A stretch of DNA of 34,956 nt from Saccharomonospora sp. CUA-673 (GCF_001942305.1 NZ_MKKE01000038.1:1-34956), one strand, 5' to 3'. Shown: positions 8,917 to 17,818, counted from the stretch's first letter. Notes: generated by a model not told the origin, from the sequence alone. Made by a program: numbers and translations.

Positions 8917-9230
8917 GCTGGCTCTACCTCGGCATCGCATCGTCTTCGAGGTCGCCGTCGCGATCTCCGCCGGAAAGGCCGACGCTTCCGGCACCTGCAC
9001 TGGACGATCGCCACCCTCGTCAGCGGCGCCATCGCCACCTTCTTCCTCAGCCTCGCGCTGCTGACCTTCGACGTCGCGTCGGCTACGCGCTGTGGACCTC
9101 CCTGGCCGGTGTCGGGATCGTCGTGATCGGAGCGCTCTTCCTCGCCCAACGCCTCACCTGGCAGAAGCTGCTCGGCATCACGGTCGTCATCGCCGGCGTG
9201 GTCGGACTCAATCTCGCCGGGACCGTCTGA
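8913..9230 (+). CDS. Small multidrug resistance (SMR) transporter, first of a pair (three apparent base deletions)
   Basis: The three frames together read as one four-helix SMR protein. It starts MSWLYLGIA, then IVFEVAVAISAGKAD with the essential membrane Glu, continues TIATLVSGAIATFFLSLALL, and ends YALWTSLAGVGIVVIGALF and ITVVIAGVVGLNLAGTV. The frame breaks at about 8938 (GCATC), 8984 (GACGCTTCC for GACGGCTTCC) and 9076 (GTCGCGTCGG for GTCGGCGTCGG). Adding one base at each gives 107 codons, 106 residues, exactly the usual SMR length. It overlaps the deaminase gene. SMR proteins export quaternary ammonium compounds or guanidinium ions against protons. Either this copy is a recent pseudogene or, more likely, the breaks are base-calling errors. 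Confidence 0.8.
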   Translation: MSWLYLGIASSSRSPSRSPPERPTLPAPALDDRHPRQRRHRHLLPQPRAADLRRRVGYALWTSLAGVGIVVIGALFLAQRLTWQKLLGITVVIAGVVGLNLAGTV

Positions 9231-9297
9231 GCAGCCACAACGGCTCCCGCAACCCACTCCCACAACCGAACCCGAATATCGAGAACGGAGCACTCCC

Positions 9298-9729
9298 ATG
9301 ACCACCGCGGAAACCCCCGCACCGTCCCCCGAAACATCGCCCACCGCAGCCGCCCGGCCGGGCGGCGGAACCGCCTGGCTCGCGCTGATCGTCGCGGGCG
9401 TGTTCGAGGTGGGCTACGCGCTGAGCGTCAACGGCAGCCGCGGCTTCACCGATCCGCTCTGGTCGGCCGTGGCCGTCGGCTTCTTCCTGCTGACGCTGTT
9501 CTTCCTCAGCCTGGCCCTGCGCACGATCGACGTCGGCATCGGCTACGCCGTGTGGGCGGGCATCGGTGCCGTCGGCGCGGCCGTGTTCGGACCGCTGTTC
9601 TTCGCCGAGACGCTCACGCTGGTGAAGGCGTTCTGGCTGGCCGTGATCATCGGCGGCGTCGTGTGGCTGAAACTGGCCGACAGCCCGGCACTCACCGGCA
9701 GGTCCGCGACCACGCCCGCCTCGGCCTGA
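9298..9729 (+). CDS. SMR transporter, second of a pair (Gdx/SugE-like)
   Basis: A 143-residue intact SMR protein with four predicted helices. After a 28-residue hydrophilic leader come LALIVAGVFEVGYALSVNGS (essential Glu), LWSAVAVGFFLLTLFFLSLA, GIGYAVWAGIGAVGAAVFGP and AFWLAVIIGGVVWLKLA. The loop YAVWAGIGAVG resembles guanidinium exporters (Gdx/SugE). ATG at 9298 has GGAG eight bases upstream. It follows the first SMR gene by 67 bases. Adjacent paired SMR genes often encode heterodimers (the YkkCD and EbrAB type), so the two products may act together. No guanidine riboswitch was recognised; control is probably by the MarR protein. Confidence 0.88.
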   Translation: MTTAETPAPSPETSPTAAARPGGGTAWLALIVAGVFEVGYALSVNGSRGFTDPLWSAVAVGFFLLTLFFLSLALRTIDVGIGYAVWAGIGAVGAAVFGPLFFAETLTLVKAFWLAVIIGGVVWLKLADSPALTGRSATTPASA

Positions 9730-9742
9730 CCACGACGCCGAC

Positions 9743-9803
9743 ACTCCGACCACGCCACTGCGACGCCGGCTTCAGGCACGGCGGCGGTGGGCGTGGTCGG
9801 AGT
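9743..9803. terminator. Bidirectional terminator between SMR and phosphotransferase genes
   Basis: A perfect 14-bp inverted repeat, ACTCCGACCACGCC (9743-9756) and GGCGTGGTCGGAGT (9790-9803), encloses a 33-base loop containing a small GCCG/CGGC hairpin. It fills the gap between two convergent genes and touches the stop codon of the minus-strand gene. Confidence 0.75.
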
Positions 9804-11073
9804 CAGCGGAACGCCGGGTACAGCGGAAGCTCCAGGTCCGGGCCGAAACGGGTGTCGAGCGCGTGCGCCACGGCAGTGGCGTGCGCGGCGATCACGGGCC
9901 CGTCCTCCGGCCCGCTCTCCCGTTCGGCCTCCTCGCCCAGGTCCCGCCACCAGGTGGCCAGTGCCGCGGCCCGCTGACGGGTCGGCGCGGTCAGCTCGTC
10001 GGCCGAGAGCTCGGCGAGTTCGGGCAGCCAGCGCAGCGCGGCCTGCCACACGAGCAGCAGACCGCCGTCGAGGAGGTAGCGGCTGAGCGTGTCCTCCTCG
10101 GTCAGGGACGGCCACAGGTCGGCGACCTCGGCCCGCCACGAGGCGATCATCGCCTCGCTCATCCCCGACGCAACGCCAAGGGTTCGGGGCCGGACACGAA
10201 CGGCACGAGCAGGTGCGCCGCGTCGACCAGCGCGCTGCGCACCCGGCCCCGTTCGAAGTCGAGGAACCGCACACCCTCGCCGGTGACGAGGTTGTTGTCC
10301 GGCCACAGGTCCACGGGGCTGAACGCGCGGAACGCCGCCGACCTGGCCTGCTCCGCGGCACGCTCGGCCACCGCGAGGACCTCGGGCGCCGTCTCGACGC
10401 CGAGCACCTCGTGCAGCAAGGCCGGCACCGCGGTCACGGCGTCGGGCGGCTCGGGAGCCGGCACCACCTGGCCGTCGGACTGCCCGGATGACGCCGGTCC
10501 CGCCTTGCCGAGCCTGCGCAGCAGCGCGTGGAAGTCGGCATCGCGGTTGGCGGTGCTGCAGTGGATGCGGCCCAGCGACCGCGCCCACGACAGCAGCGCC
10601 GTCTCGGCGGCGCGCGCGTCGGATCCGCGCAGCTTGTCGGCGAGCGTCGGCGCCTTGCCGAGGTCGTCGATGACGAGCACCCGACGATCGGCGCTGTGCG
10701 CGAGGATCTCGGGGCACGTGCGGTCGGCCGCCGACAACGCCGTGAACAGCTGGTAGCTGGCCGCCTCGCGGGCGAACGAGTCGTCCTGCCCCGCCGACGG
10801 CTCACCCGGATAGTGCTTGATGACGAGGGTGCGGGGCAGCGCGAACGACGCCGACGCCACGCGCGCACGCACGACGGTCGCGGGGCCGCTTCCCTCGAGG
10901 TCCTCGGCGTCGACGAGCGAGACGGCACTGCCGAAACGCTGCGCCAGCACCGCCTCCGCCTCGGATACCGCCGCGAGCACCGCGGCCTCCCTCGCATCGG
11001 CGGTAGAACTGGAAGGGGTGTCCGCTCCGGTGCCGACGGTCGAATCGTCGGCTGGAGAGGTGTCCACAGTCAT
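9803..11073 (-). CDS. Aminoglycoside phosphotransferase-fold (APH) family protein (one apparent base deletion)
   Basis: A kinase-like protein. Visible are LPRTLVIKHYPGEP with the probable ATP-binding Lys, RRVLVIDDLGKAPTLADKL, SLGRIHCSTANRD, the catalytic loop FSPVDLWPDNNLVTGEGV and the metal-binding FLDFERGRVRSALVDAAH. The usual HxD of the catalytic loop reads PVD, so the catalytic Asp and the Asn are kept but the His is not. The substrate is unknown and antibiotic resistance should not be assumed. ATG at 11073 has GGAG upstream. The frame breaks at about 10171 (GTTGCGTCGG for GTTGGCGTCGG). With one base restored the gene is 424 codons, 423 residues, and continues into MSEAMIASWRAEVADLWPSL. 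Confidence 0.82.
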
Positions 11074-11084
11074 TGGCTCCGACC

Positions 11085-11114
11085 CTACTAGTGCGACGGG
11101 AAAGCTGACCACAA
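11085..11114 (-). promoter_or_regulatory. Possible promoter of the phosphotransferase gene
   Basis: On the minus strand TTGTGG (11114-11109) and TAGTAG (11090-11085) are 18 bases apart, ending 12 bases before the ATG. The match is moderate. If it is used, the 5' leader would be only a few bases long. Confidence 0.35.
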
Positions 11115-11189
11115 TCCGGTGACCGCAATCCGCGCCACAAACGGACATTCGGCGCAACCCAGCGACCCCATCCGGCGGCGGAGGCTGGA

Positions 11190-11221
11190 GCCGCCACCCC
11201 CGACGGGGAGCCGTGGGCGGC
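11190..11221 (-). terminator. Terminator hairpin of aspS
   Basis: On the minus strand GCCGCC(C)AC pairs with GTGGCGGC (one bulged C) outside an inner CCCC-GTC-GGGG stem. It starts 16 bases past the aspS stop. No U tract is present. Confidence 0.55.
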
Positions 11222-11236
11222 GACCGGGACCCGGCG

Positions 11237-13060
11237 TCAGGCCGTGCCCTGCTCGACCTTCTCGACCGGCTTCTCTGCCTTCTCTGCTGCCTTGTCGGCC
11301 TTCGGGGCCGGCTTCGCGTCCACGCCCGCCTCCTTGCGCTGTTCGGCCGTGATGGGCGCGGGCGCACTGGTGAGCGGGTCGAAACCGCCCCCGGTCTTCG
11401 GGAACGCGATGACATCGCGCAGCGAGTCGGCGCCGGCCAGCAGCATCACGATGCGGTCCCAGCCGAAGGCGATGCCGCCGTGCGGCGGCGGCCCGAACTG
11501 GAAGGCGTCGAGCAGGAAGCCGAACTTCTCCTGCGCGTCCTCCTGCGAGATACCCATGACCTCGAATACCCGCTTCTGCACGTCGCCGCGGTGGATACGG
11601 ATCGATCCGCCGCCGATCTCGTTGCCGTTGCACACCAGGTCGTAGGCGTAGGCCAGCGCGTTGCCGGGGTCGGAGTCGAACGTGTCGACCCACTCGGGCT
11701 TCGGCGAGGTGAACGCGTGGTGCAGGGCCGTCCACTGGCCGCTGCCCACGGCGACGTCGTCGGTCTCGTCGGCGGCCTCGAACATCGGCGCGTCCACGAT
11801 CCACACGAACGACCAGGCGCTGGCGTCGATCAACCCGAGCCGGTCGGCGATCTCGCCGCGGGCGGCGCCGAGCAGGCTGCGGGCACTGTTCGGCGTGCCG
11901 GCGGCGAAGAAAATGCAGTCGCCGGGGTTGGCGCCGACGGCCTTGGCCAGACCGGCCTTCTCGTCCTCGGAGATGTTCTTGGCGACCGGGCCGGACAGCG
12001 TGCCGTCCTCGCCGACCAGCACGTAGGCCAGGCCCTTGTGCCCGCGCTGCTTGGCCCAGTCCTGCCAGGCGTCGAGGGTGCGCCGCGGCTGGTCGGCCCC
12101 GCCCGGCATGACCACGGCGCCGACGTACGGGGCCTGGAACACGCGGAACGGCGTGTCGGCGAAGAACTCGGTCAGCTCGGTGAGCTCGAGGTCGAACCGC
12201 AGGTCGGGCTTGTCCGAGCCGTAGCGGGCCATGGCCTCGGCGTAGGTCATCCGGGGGAACGTCTCCGGCACCTCGGCGTCGATGAGCGACCACAGCGCGC
12301 GGGCCAACCGCTCGCCGAGGTCGATCACGTCGTCCTGCTCGACGAAGCTCATCTCGATGTCGAGCTGGGTGAACTCGGGCTGCCGGTCGGCGCGGAAGTC
12401 CTCGTCGCGGTAGCAGCGCGCGATCTGGTAGTAGCGCTCCATGCCGCCGACCATCAGCAGCTGCTTGAACAGCTGCGGCGACTGCGGCAGGGCGTACCAG
12501 GAACCGGGGCGGAGCCGGGCGGGCACGAGGAAGTCGCGCGCACCCTCGGGGGTCGACCGGGTCATGGTCGGCGTCTCGATCTCGACGAAGCCGTCCTCGT
12601 GCAGCACCTCGCGCGCCACCCGGTTGACCTCGCTGCGCAGCCGGATGTTGTGGGCCTGGCCGGCGCGGCGCAGGTCCAGGTAGCGGTGCTTGAGGCGGAC
12701 CTCCTCGCCCACGTCGACCCGCTCGTCGACGGGGAACGGCAGCGGCGCGGCCTCGGACAGCACCTCCAGCTCGCTGACGTAGACCTCGATGTCACCGGTC
12801 GCGATCTCGGGGTTCTCGTTGCCCTCGGGCCGCCGGGAGATCTCACCGACGACCTTGATGCAGTACTCGGCGCGCAGCTGGTGGGCACGCTCGGCCATCT
12901 CACCCTCGCGGAACACGACCTGGGCCACGCCGCTCGCGTCGCGCAGGTCGATGAAGATCACTCCGCCGTGATCGCGCCGCCGCGCCACCCAGCCGGTGAG
13001 CGTGACGGTCTGGCCGGCCTGCTCGGCACGCAACGTGCCGGCGTCGTGGGTGCGAAGCAC
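11237..13060 (-). CDS. aspS: Aspartyl-tRNA synthetase
   Basis: A 607-residue class IIb synthetase. Domains in order: the OB-fold anticodon-binding region ([20 protein letters not shown]), motif 1 region [20 protein letters not shown], motif 2 with [19 protein letters not shown] and QLDIEMSF, the bacterial insertion domain, and motif 3 [13 protein letters not shown]. Start GTG at 13060 follows GAGAGG. The last 35 residues are an unusual Lys/Ala/Glu/Pro-rich tail ([18 protein letters not shown]) beyond the catalytic fold. The frame is fully intact, unlike alaS and rel. Actinobacterial AspRS is often non-discriminating (also charging tRNA-Asn), which cannot be decided here. Confidence 0.97.
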   Translation of the reverse strand: MLRTHDAGTLRAEQAGQTVTLTGWVARRRDHGGVIFIDLRDASGVAQVVFREGEMAERAHQLRAEYCIKVVGEISRRPEGNENPEIATGDIEVYVSELEVLSEAAPLPFPVDERVDVGEEVRLKHRYLDLRRAGQAHNIRLRSEVNRVAREVLHEDGFVEIETPTMTRSTPEGARDFLVPARLRPGSWYALPQSPQLFKQLLMVGGMERYYQIARCYRDEDFRADRQPEFTQLDIEMSFVEQDDVIDLGERLARALWSLIDAEVPETFPRMTYAEAMARYGSDKPDLRFDLELTELTEFFADTPFRVFQAPYVGAVVMPGGADQPRRTLDAWQDWAKQRGHKGLAYVLVGEDGTLSGPVAKNISEDEKAGLAKAVGANPGDCIFFAAGTPNSARSLLGAARGEIADRLGLIDASAWSFVWIVDAPMFEAADETDDVAVGSGQWTALHHAFTSPKPEWVDTFDSDPGNALAYAYDLVCNGNEIGGGSIRIHRGDVQKRVFEVMGISQEDAQEKFGFLLDAFQFGPPPHGGIAFGWDRIVMLLAGADSLRDVIAFPKTGGGFDPLTSAPAPITAEQRKEAGVDAKPAPKADKAAEKAEKPVEKVEQGTA

Positions 13061-13273
13061 TTCGCGGGATCCTCTCGGGCATGCGGTGAGCAACGGACAT
13101 CGGTTCTGCGCTGGTTCCGAGCTGATTTCGAGCTCCGAACGGTTTCGCCGGGTGCGCACCGGCGAAGGACCAACGTTCAGGTTATCCAACGCGACCACGC
13201 CGCCCGCGAGCAGGTTTGCCCGTTCCGGCGGCCCGCGCACGGCCCACGGCGCGTCGGCGGCGAAGATGGTCGC

Positions 13274-14812
13274 GTGCCTCGTGACAACTCCGACGACGAC
13301 ACCGGACCGGTCCTGCCGGAACCGATCCGTCCGCGCACCCCGCCCGGCGGCGCGCGCCGGGGTGACACGCCGCCGCCGCGGGACTCGCGAGCCCCGCGGC
13401 AGGGTCCGCCCCCGCGCCGGCCCCGGCGTCCACGGGAGCACCCGCCCGAGCGGCCCCACGGCGGCCCGGAGCAGCCGGAGCGCCCGCAACAGCCGGCACG
13501 GACGGAGGACGACGCCGCCGCACCGACCCCCGAGCACGGCCCCGAGCACGGCCACGGGCATGGCCACGGGCACAGCCCGGCGACGCCGGCGTCCCGGAAG
13601 GTGCGCCGCCTGCTCGCGGCGCTGCTCACGCCGTTCGCGGTCGGGGCGTTGCTCTCGGTGATCCTGCTCTACCCGTGGGGTGAGGAGGACCCGACGGGAC
13701 ACGCGGTCGGCGAACCGGTCAACGGCGAGGTCGTGTCGTCGGAGCTCGGGCCGTGCCTGTCCCCCGGCCAGGTACAGGTGGGCGACGAGCCGGCCGACGA
13801 CGGCCCGCGGTGCCAGACGGTCGAGGTCACGCTCACCGACGGCCCCGCCGAGGGCACCACGATCACCAAGGCGCTGCCCGCCGGGCAGGGCAACCCGTCG
13901 TTCGCCGCGGGCGACGACGTCGTGCTGGCCTACAGCGGCGCCGACGCCGGCGATCCGAACTCCTACCAGCTGCGCGATTTCCAGCGCGGTCTCCCGCTGG
14001 CGCTGTTGGCGGTCGTGTTCGCCGCGGCGGTGCTGGTGCTCGGCCGGTGGCGCGGCGCGGCGGCGCTCGGCGCGCTCACCGTGACGGGTGTGATCATCGG
14101 CCTGTTCGTGCTGCCGGCCATCCTGCACGGCGCGAATCCCCTGGCCGTCGGCATCGCCGGATCCGGGTTGATCATGTTCGTGGCGCTGTACACGACGCAC
14201 GGCTTCTCGGCGCGCACGTCGGTGGCCGTGCTCGGCACGATGGTCAGCCTGTCGTTGATCGGCATCCTCGCGACGATCTTCTCCGGCGCGGCGAAGCTGA
14301 CCGGGCTCGACGAGAACACCTCCGCCCTCATCGGGTCGCTCGGGCACGAGATCGACACGCGCGGCCTGCTGCTCGCCGGCATCGTCATCGGCGCACTCGG
14401 CGTCCTCGACGACACCACCGTGACGCAGGCGAGCGCGGTGTGGGAACTGCACCGCGCCAACCCGCGGCTGACGTGGCGCGAGCTGTACGCCTCGGCCCTG
14501 CGGATCGGCCGGGCCCACGTGGGCTCGGCCGTCAACACGCTCGTCATGGCCTACGCCGGTGCCGCGCTGCCTGCCCTGCTGCTGGTGTCGCTGGCCGATG
14601 TCGGCCTCGGGTCGATCCTGACGTCGCAGGAGCTGGCCGCCGAGATCGTCCGCACCCTCGCCGGCAGCATCGGCATCATCGCCGCCGTCCCGGTGACGAG
14701 CGTGTTGGCGGCGTTGATCGTGGTGCGCGAGGAGAACCACCACGAGCCGGTGGAGCGACCTGCGAAGCCCGGTACGAGAACCACCGCGAAGCACCGTCCG
14801 GGTTCACACTGA
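13274..14812 (+). CDS. YibE/F-like multispanning membrane protein with Pro/His-rich cytosolic N-terminus
   Basis: A 512-residue protein. Residues 1-110 are Pro/Arg-rich with a Gly-His run (about 88-100). A first helix [20 protein letters not shown] is followed by an extracytoplasmic domain of about 120 residues, then at least seven hydrophobic helices including [40 protein letters not shown] and [20 protein letters not shown]. The segment [13 protein letters not shown] is characteristic of the YibE/F family, whose function is unknown (a transporter role has been proposed). Start GTG at 13274 is a best guess, since the ribosome site is weak. It is divergent from aspS with 213 bases between, in which no clear promoter was found. 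Codon use matches its neighbours. Confidence 0.85.
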   Translation: MPRDNSDDDTGPVLPEPIRPRTPPGGARRGDTPPPRDSRAPRQGPPPRRPRRPREHPPERPHGGPEQPERPQQPARTEDDAAAPTPEHGPEHGHGHGHGHSPATPASRKVRRLLAALLTPFAVGALLSVILLYPWGEEDPTGHAVGEPVNGEVVSSELGPCLSPGQVQVGDEPADDGPRCQTVEVTLTDGPAEGTTITKALPAGQGNPSFAAGDDVVLAYSGADAGDPNSYQLRDFQRGLPLALLAVVFAAAVLVLGRWRGAAALGALTVTGVIIGLFVLPAILHGANPLAVGIAGSGLIMFVALYTTHGFSARTSVAVLGTMVSLSLIGILATIFSGAAKLTGLDENTSALIGSLGHEIDTRGLLLAGIVIGALGVLDDTTVTQASAVWELHRANPRLTWRELYASALRIGRAHVGSAVNTLVMAYAGAALPALLLVSLADVGLGSILTSQELAAEIVRTLAGSIGIIAAVPVTSVLAALIVVREENHHEPVERPAKPGTRTTAKHRPGSH

Positions 14813-14824
14813 CCACATCCGTCA

Positions 14825-14843
14825 CACCGGCACCACACCGGTG
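14825..14843 (+). terminator. Weak hairpin after the YibE/F gene
   Basis: CACCGG and CCGGTG form a 6-bp stem with a 7-base loop, starting 13 bases past the stop codon. It is short, so termination here is only possible. Confidence 0.3.
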
Positions 14844-14969
14844 GGTCGGCCGGCACTCACCCAGGCGCGTGGGATAGGAACGGCAGTCAGGAATCGCCCT
14901 GTCACCGCCCGTATCCGAGCTCCACGTCCGACCCGGTCCCCTCACGCTCCCCCAGTCCCCGGAGCCGCC

Positions 14970-15386
14970 ATGCCCGGCCCAGTGCCCTTTCCCGACCTTC
15001 CGATACCCGCGTTCGTGCGCGAGCCGTTGACGTTGGTGTGCCGAACCGTCCGCGGTGCGGTGCGCGGCGGCCTCGCCGCCGTGTCGGCCGTGGCGGCGCT
15101 GCCGAACCTCGTCACCGCGCTGAACGGACTGCGCGAGGCGACGGACCACCTGGAACAGCTCGCGACGTTCGCGGCCGCCGAGCTGCCCGAGGCGATCTAC
15201 CAACTCGAGTCGATCCGCGACCAGCTCGACGCCGTGCGCGAACAGCTCACGGCCATCGAACTGCAACTCGGCGCGCTCCGGCCCGTCACCTCCACCGGCG
15301 AGGTCGACGACGCGGCCGGTGTCGGCGACGTCAGCGACGACGCGGCCGAACCGGGCGCGGGTACCGATTTCCCCGACTCGCGGTGA
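14970..15386 (+). CDS. Small coiled-coil protein of unknown function
   Basis: A 138-residue protein starting MPGPVPFPDLPIPAFVREPL. A hydrophobic Ala/Val-rich stretch (GGLAAVSAVAALPNLVTAL, about residues 28-46) precedes long heptad-like helices (LREATDHLEQLATFAAAELP, IYQLESIRDQLDAVREQLTA), and the C-terminus is acidic. ATG at 14970 has GGAG six bases upstream. It is convergent with the following membrane protein gene, only 12 bases away. I do not recognise a family. It could be a membrane-associated scaffolding or phasin-like protein, but nothing proves this. Confidence 0.65.
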   Translation: MPGPVPFPDLPIPAFVREPLTLVCRTVRGAVRGGLAAVSAVAALPNLVTALNGLREATDHLEQLATFAAAELPEAIYQLESIRDQLDAVREQLTAIELQLGALRPVTSTGEVDDAAGVGDVSDDAAEPGAGTDFPDSR

Positions 15387-15398
15387 TCCGGGCGAGGA

Positions 15399-16217
15399 TC
15401 AGTCCAGGGACGCCACGAACCGGTTGACGGCCTCCATCGTGAACCGCTGGGCGAGCTTGCCCTGCGGTGCGGCGGAGCCGATGCGGTACAGCGGGCGGTC
15501 GGCCGCGGCGTCGCCGCGCGCCTCGGACCGGAGCTGCGCCACGAGCAGCTCGGAGAACACCAGACCGTTGGCCTCGACGTTGTCGGCCAGCGCGTCGGCC
15601 AGCCTGCGCAGGGCGAGGATGCCGAGCTCCCGGCCACCCGTGCCCGCGTAGATCGCCAGGTCGATCTTCACGGCCTTCTTGCCGGAGTCGGTGACGAGCA
15701 GGCTCACGGTGCGGCTGCCGCGCACGTCGCTGAGCAGCAGGTCGATCTGCGGCACGGTCACCAGGTCGATGCGGCGCTCGCCCCACGTGCGCATCACGAC
15801 CGTGCGGCCCTCGAGCCACACCTGCCTGCGCGCGTTGGACGCGATCACGAACCCGAGGAACGCGGCGATGACCCCCGCGACCACCAGCCCCGTCGTCGCA
15901 CCGCCGATCAGACCGGCGATCCCGCCGAACGCCGCCGCGAACACGACGACCCCGACCAGACCCGCGAGCGCCCGCTTGCGCCGCATCGTCGGATCCTGGG
16001 CGTAGAGGACGATCTTCTCCGGCTCCGCGGGCCGACCCGACGACACCGCCCCGTCCTGGACCGTCCCGTCCTGCGCCGTCCCACCGTGCGCCGTGCCGCC
16101 CCCGGCGTCCGCGGGCGCGTCCTGGGCCGTGCCGTCGGCTTCCGGCGGACCGTCGGGCGTGGCCGACTTCTCGGGTGTGTCGGGCGTTTCCGGCTCGCGC
16201 GGCTCGGGCTCGGTCAT
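15399..16217 (-). CDS. Two-helix membrane protein of unknown function
   Basis: A 272-residue protein. Residues 1-70 are acidic, Pro/Gly/Thr-rich and low in complexity, with repeated GTAQDG/GTVQDG units. Two adjacent helices follow (about 82-125: LAGLVGVVVFAAAFGGIAGL, GLVVAGVIAAFLGFVIAS), then a soluble domain (VWLEGRTVVMRTWGERRIDL, SLLVTDSGKKAVKIDLAIYA) resembling a PH-like module. ATG at 16217 overlaps the TGA of the metallo-hydrolase gene (ATGA), so the two are one operon. I recognise it only as a conserved actinobacterial hypothetical protein. Confidence 0.75.
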   Translation of the reverse strand: MTEPEPREPETPDTPEKSATPDGPPEADGTAQDAPADAGGGTAHGGTAQDGTVQDGAVSSGRPAEPEKIVLYAQDPTMRRKRALAGLVGVVVFAAAFGGIAGLIGGATTGLVVAGVIAAFLGFVIASNARRQVWLEGRTVVMRTWGERRIDLVTVPQIDLLLSDVRGSRTVSLLVTDSGKKAVKIDLAIYAGTGGRELGILALRRLADALADNVEANGLVFSELLVAQLRSEARGDAAADRPLYRIGSAAPQGKLAQRFTMEAVNRFVASLD

Positions 16218-16894
16218 CGCATGTCCCTCTCGCGGGTCTCCACGTCTGTTGTCCCCATCTCCGCTGTGGCTGTCGCTGTCCCCAGTGTGTCGTGCTCGGC
16301 CGCGGCGAGGAACGGGTTCGCCGTCCGCTCCCGCTCCATGGTGGTGCTCGGTCCGTGGCCCGGCAGCAGGACGGTGTCGTCGTCGAGTACGCGCGCCAGC
16401 AGGGCGAGCGAGCTCCGCAGGGCGTCGGCGTCGCCGGTCGGTCCGTCGGTGCGGCCCGCGGAACCGGCGAACAGGGTGTCGCCGGTGAGCGCGATGCGCC
16501 CGCCTTCCTCGGTCTCCAGCCGGAAGACGGCCGACCCGGGGGTGTGGCCCGGCGTGTGCAGCACGTCGATCGTCAGGCCCGCCGCCTCGACCGGCTCGTC
16601 ACCGAGCTCCACCACCGACTCCGGCACGGAATCGAGCATCGGACGGTCCTCCGGGCGGATCCGCACCGGGACGTCGTGGGCACGCGCGAGGTCGGCGATC
16701 CCGGCGACATGATCGGGATGTCCGTGCGTGGCCAGCACCGCCGCGGGTGTCAGCGCGTGGTCGGTCAACGCCCGCTCGAGTGGTTCGGCGACGTCCTGAC
16801 CGGGATCGACGATCACGCAACCGGCGCCGGGACGCGGCGCCAGGACGTAGCAGTTCGTCCGGAACGTCCCGGCCGGGAACCCGACGACCAGCAC
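16214..16894 (-). CDS. MBL-fold metallo-hydrolase (glyoxalase II-like)
   Basis: A 226-residue zinc hydrolase starting MLVVGFPAGTFRTNCYVLAP. It has the metal motif THGHPDHVAG (about residues 56-65), a second His in HTPGHTPGSAVF, Asp in ALTGDTLFAGSAGRTDGP and a final His in LLPGHGPSTT. This is the set found in glyoxalase II-like hydrolases that cleave thioesters. It normally sits beside the cyclophilin and rel in actinobacteria. The start chosen is GTG at 16894, with GGAGG about seven bases upstream; an upstream GTG would add ten residues. The last 30 residues are Thr/Glu-rich and outside the fold. The substrate is not determined. Confidence 0.88.
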   Translation of the reverse strand: MLVVGFPAGTFRTNCYVLAPRPGAGCVIVDPGQDVAEPLERALTDHALTPAAVLATHGHPDHVAGIADLARAHDVPVRIRPEDRPMLDSVPESVVELGDEPVEAAGLTIDVLHTPGHTPGSAVFRLETEEGGRIALTGDTLFAGSAGRTDGPTGDADALRSSLALLARVLDDDTVLLPGHGPSTTMERERTANPFLAAAEHDTLGTATATAEMGTTDVETRERDMR

Positions 16895-16908
16895 GTTCTC
16901 ACCTCCAC

Positions 16909-16922
16909 GTCCGAATTCGGAC
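16909..16922. promoter_or_regulatory. 14-bp perfect palindrome in the MBL/cyclophilin divergent spacer
   Basis: GTCCGAATTCGGAC is fully self-complementary and lies 14 bases upstream of the MBL gene start, in a 114-base divergent spacer. It may be an operator or the tip of a hairpin. No convincing -35/-10 pair was found. Confidence 0.3.
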
Positions 16923-17008
16923 ACAGCCTAGCGGCCCCTCTACAGCGTTCTCACAGACCGTGCCCATAGACTGCCGCCAGCCAACACGTGGGTGAACGAG
17001 GAGGCCAG

Positions 17009-17785
17009 GTGGGGACGAACCAGCAGCGCCGTGAGGCCGCGAAGCGCAAGCTGGACCGGCAGCTCGCTCGCAGAGCCGAACGCGCCAAGCGTCGCAAGAT
17101 CATCGGTATCGGCGTGGCGGCAGGTGTCGTGATCATCGCCGCGGGCCTCGTCGTGGTGATCACCGGCGACGACGAACCCGAGGGCGCCGCCACCGCCCAG
17201 GGCGAGCAGGGCGGCCCGGAGTCGTGCGAGTACCAGCCCGGCGGCGAGGCCGCCAAGCAGGTCGACCCGCCGTCCGAGACCGAGCCGCCGCGCGAGGGCA
17301 CCGTCGGCGCGCAGATCGACTCGAGCGCCGGCCCCATCGACCTCACGCTCGACCGCGAGCAGGCGCCCTGCGCGGTGAACAGCTTCATCAGCCTCGCCGA
17401 GCAGAACTACTTCGACGACACCACGTGCCACCGGATCAGCACCGAGGGTCTGCAGATGCTGCAGTGCGGCGACCCGACGGGCACCGGTCAGGGCGGTCCC
17501 GGCTACTCGTTCGCCGACGAGGTCGACCAGAACACGACCTACCCGCGGGGCACCCTCGCCATGGCCAACTCGGGTCCCAACACCAACGGCAGCCAGTTCT
17601 TCCTGGTGTTCGGCGACGCGCAGCTGCCGCCGCAGTACACGGCGTTCGGCCGGATCGGCGAGGAGGGCCTGCAGACGATCGACCAGATCGCCGAGGCCGG
17701 CCACGACGGTTCGCTCGACCCGTCCCCCGGCGGCGGTGCGCCCAACGAGGAGGTCCGCTTCCGCGAGGTCACCGTCGACGCGTAA
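17009..17785 (+). CDS. Membrane-anchored cyclophilin-type peptidyl-prolyl isomerase
   Basis: A 258-residue protein. A basic N-terminus (REAAKRKLDRQLARRAERAK) precedes one transmembrane helix (about 31-52, IIGIGVAAGVVIIAAGLVVV), giving an extracytoplasmic enzyme domain. Cyclophilin core motifs are CAVNSFISLAEQNYFDDTTC, GTLAMANSGPNTNGSQFFLV and PQYTAFGRIGEEG. Four cysteines in the exported domain could form disulfides. Start GTG at 17009 follows GAGGAGG. An in-frame upstream ATG-like start would lie before that ribosome site and is less likely. It catalyses proline cis-trans isomerisation, probably to help folding of secreted proteins. Its place beside rel and the MBL gene is conserved. Confidence 0.92.
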   Translation: MGTNQQRREAAKRKLDRQLARRAERAKRRKIIGIGVAAGVVIIAAGLVVVITGDDEPEGAATAQGEQGGPESCEYQPGGEAAKQVDPPSETEPPREGTVGAQIDSSAGPIDLTLDREQAPCAVNSFISLAEQNYFDDTTCHRISTEGLQMLQCGDPTGTGQGGPGYSFADEVDQNTTYPRGTLAMANSGPNTNGSQFFLVFGDAQLPPQYTAFGRIGEEGLQTIDQIAEAGHDGSLDPSPGGGAPNEEVRFREVTVDA

Positions 17786-17818
17786 AGGCGCCACCGGAAA
17801 CTCAGTGGTCCGGGAGGC

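Noticed and set aside
9803..11073. Aminoglycoside resistance gene
   Set aside because: The fold is APH-like, but the catalytic loop is not the classical HGD form. Such proteins in actinobacteria often act on other substrates, so no resistance claim is made.
11213..14812. A 1199-codon plus-strand open frame covering the complement of aspS
   Set aside because: Only its last 512 codons (from 13274) have protein-like content. The rest is the antisense of aspS in GC-rich DNA, where long shadow frames are expected.
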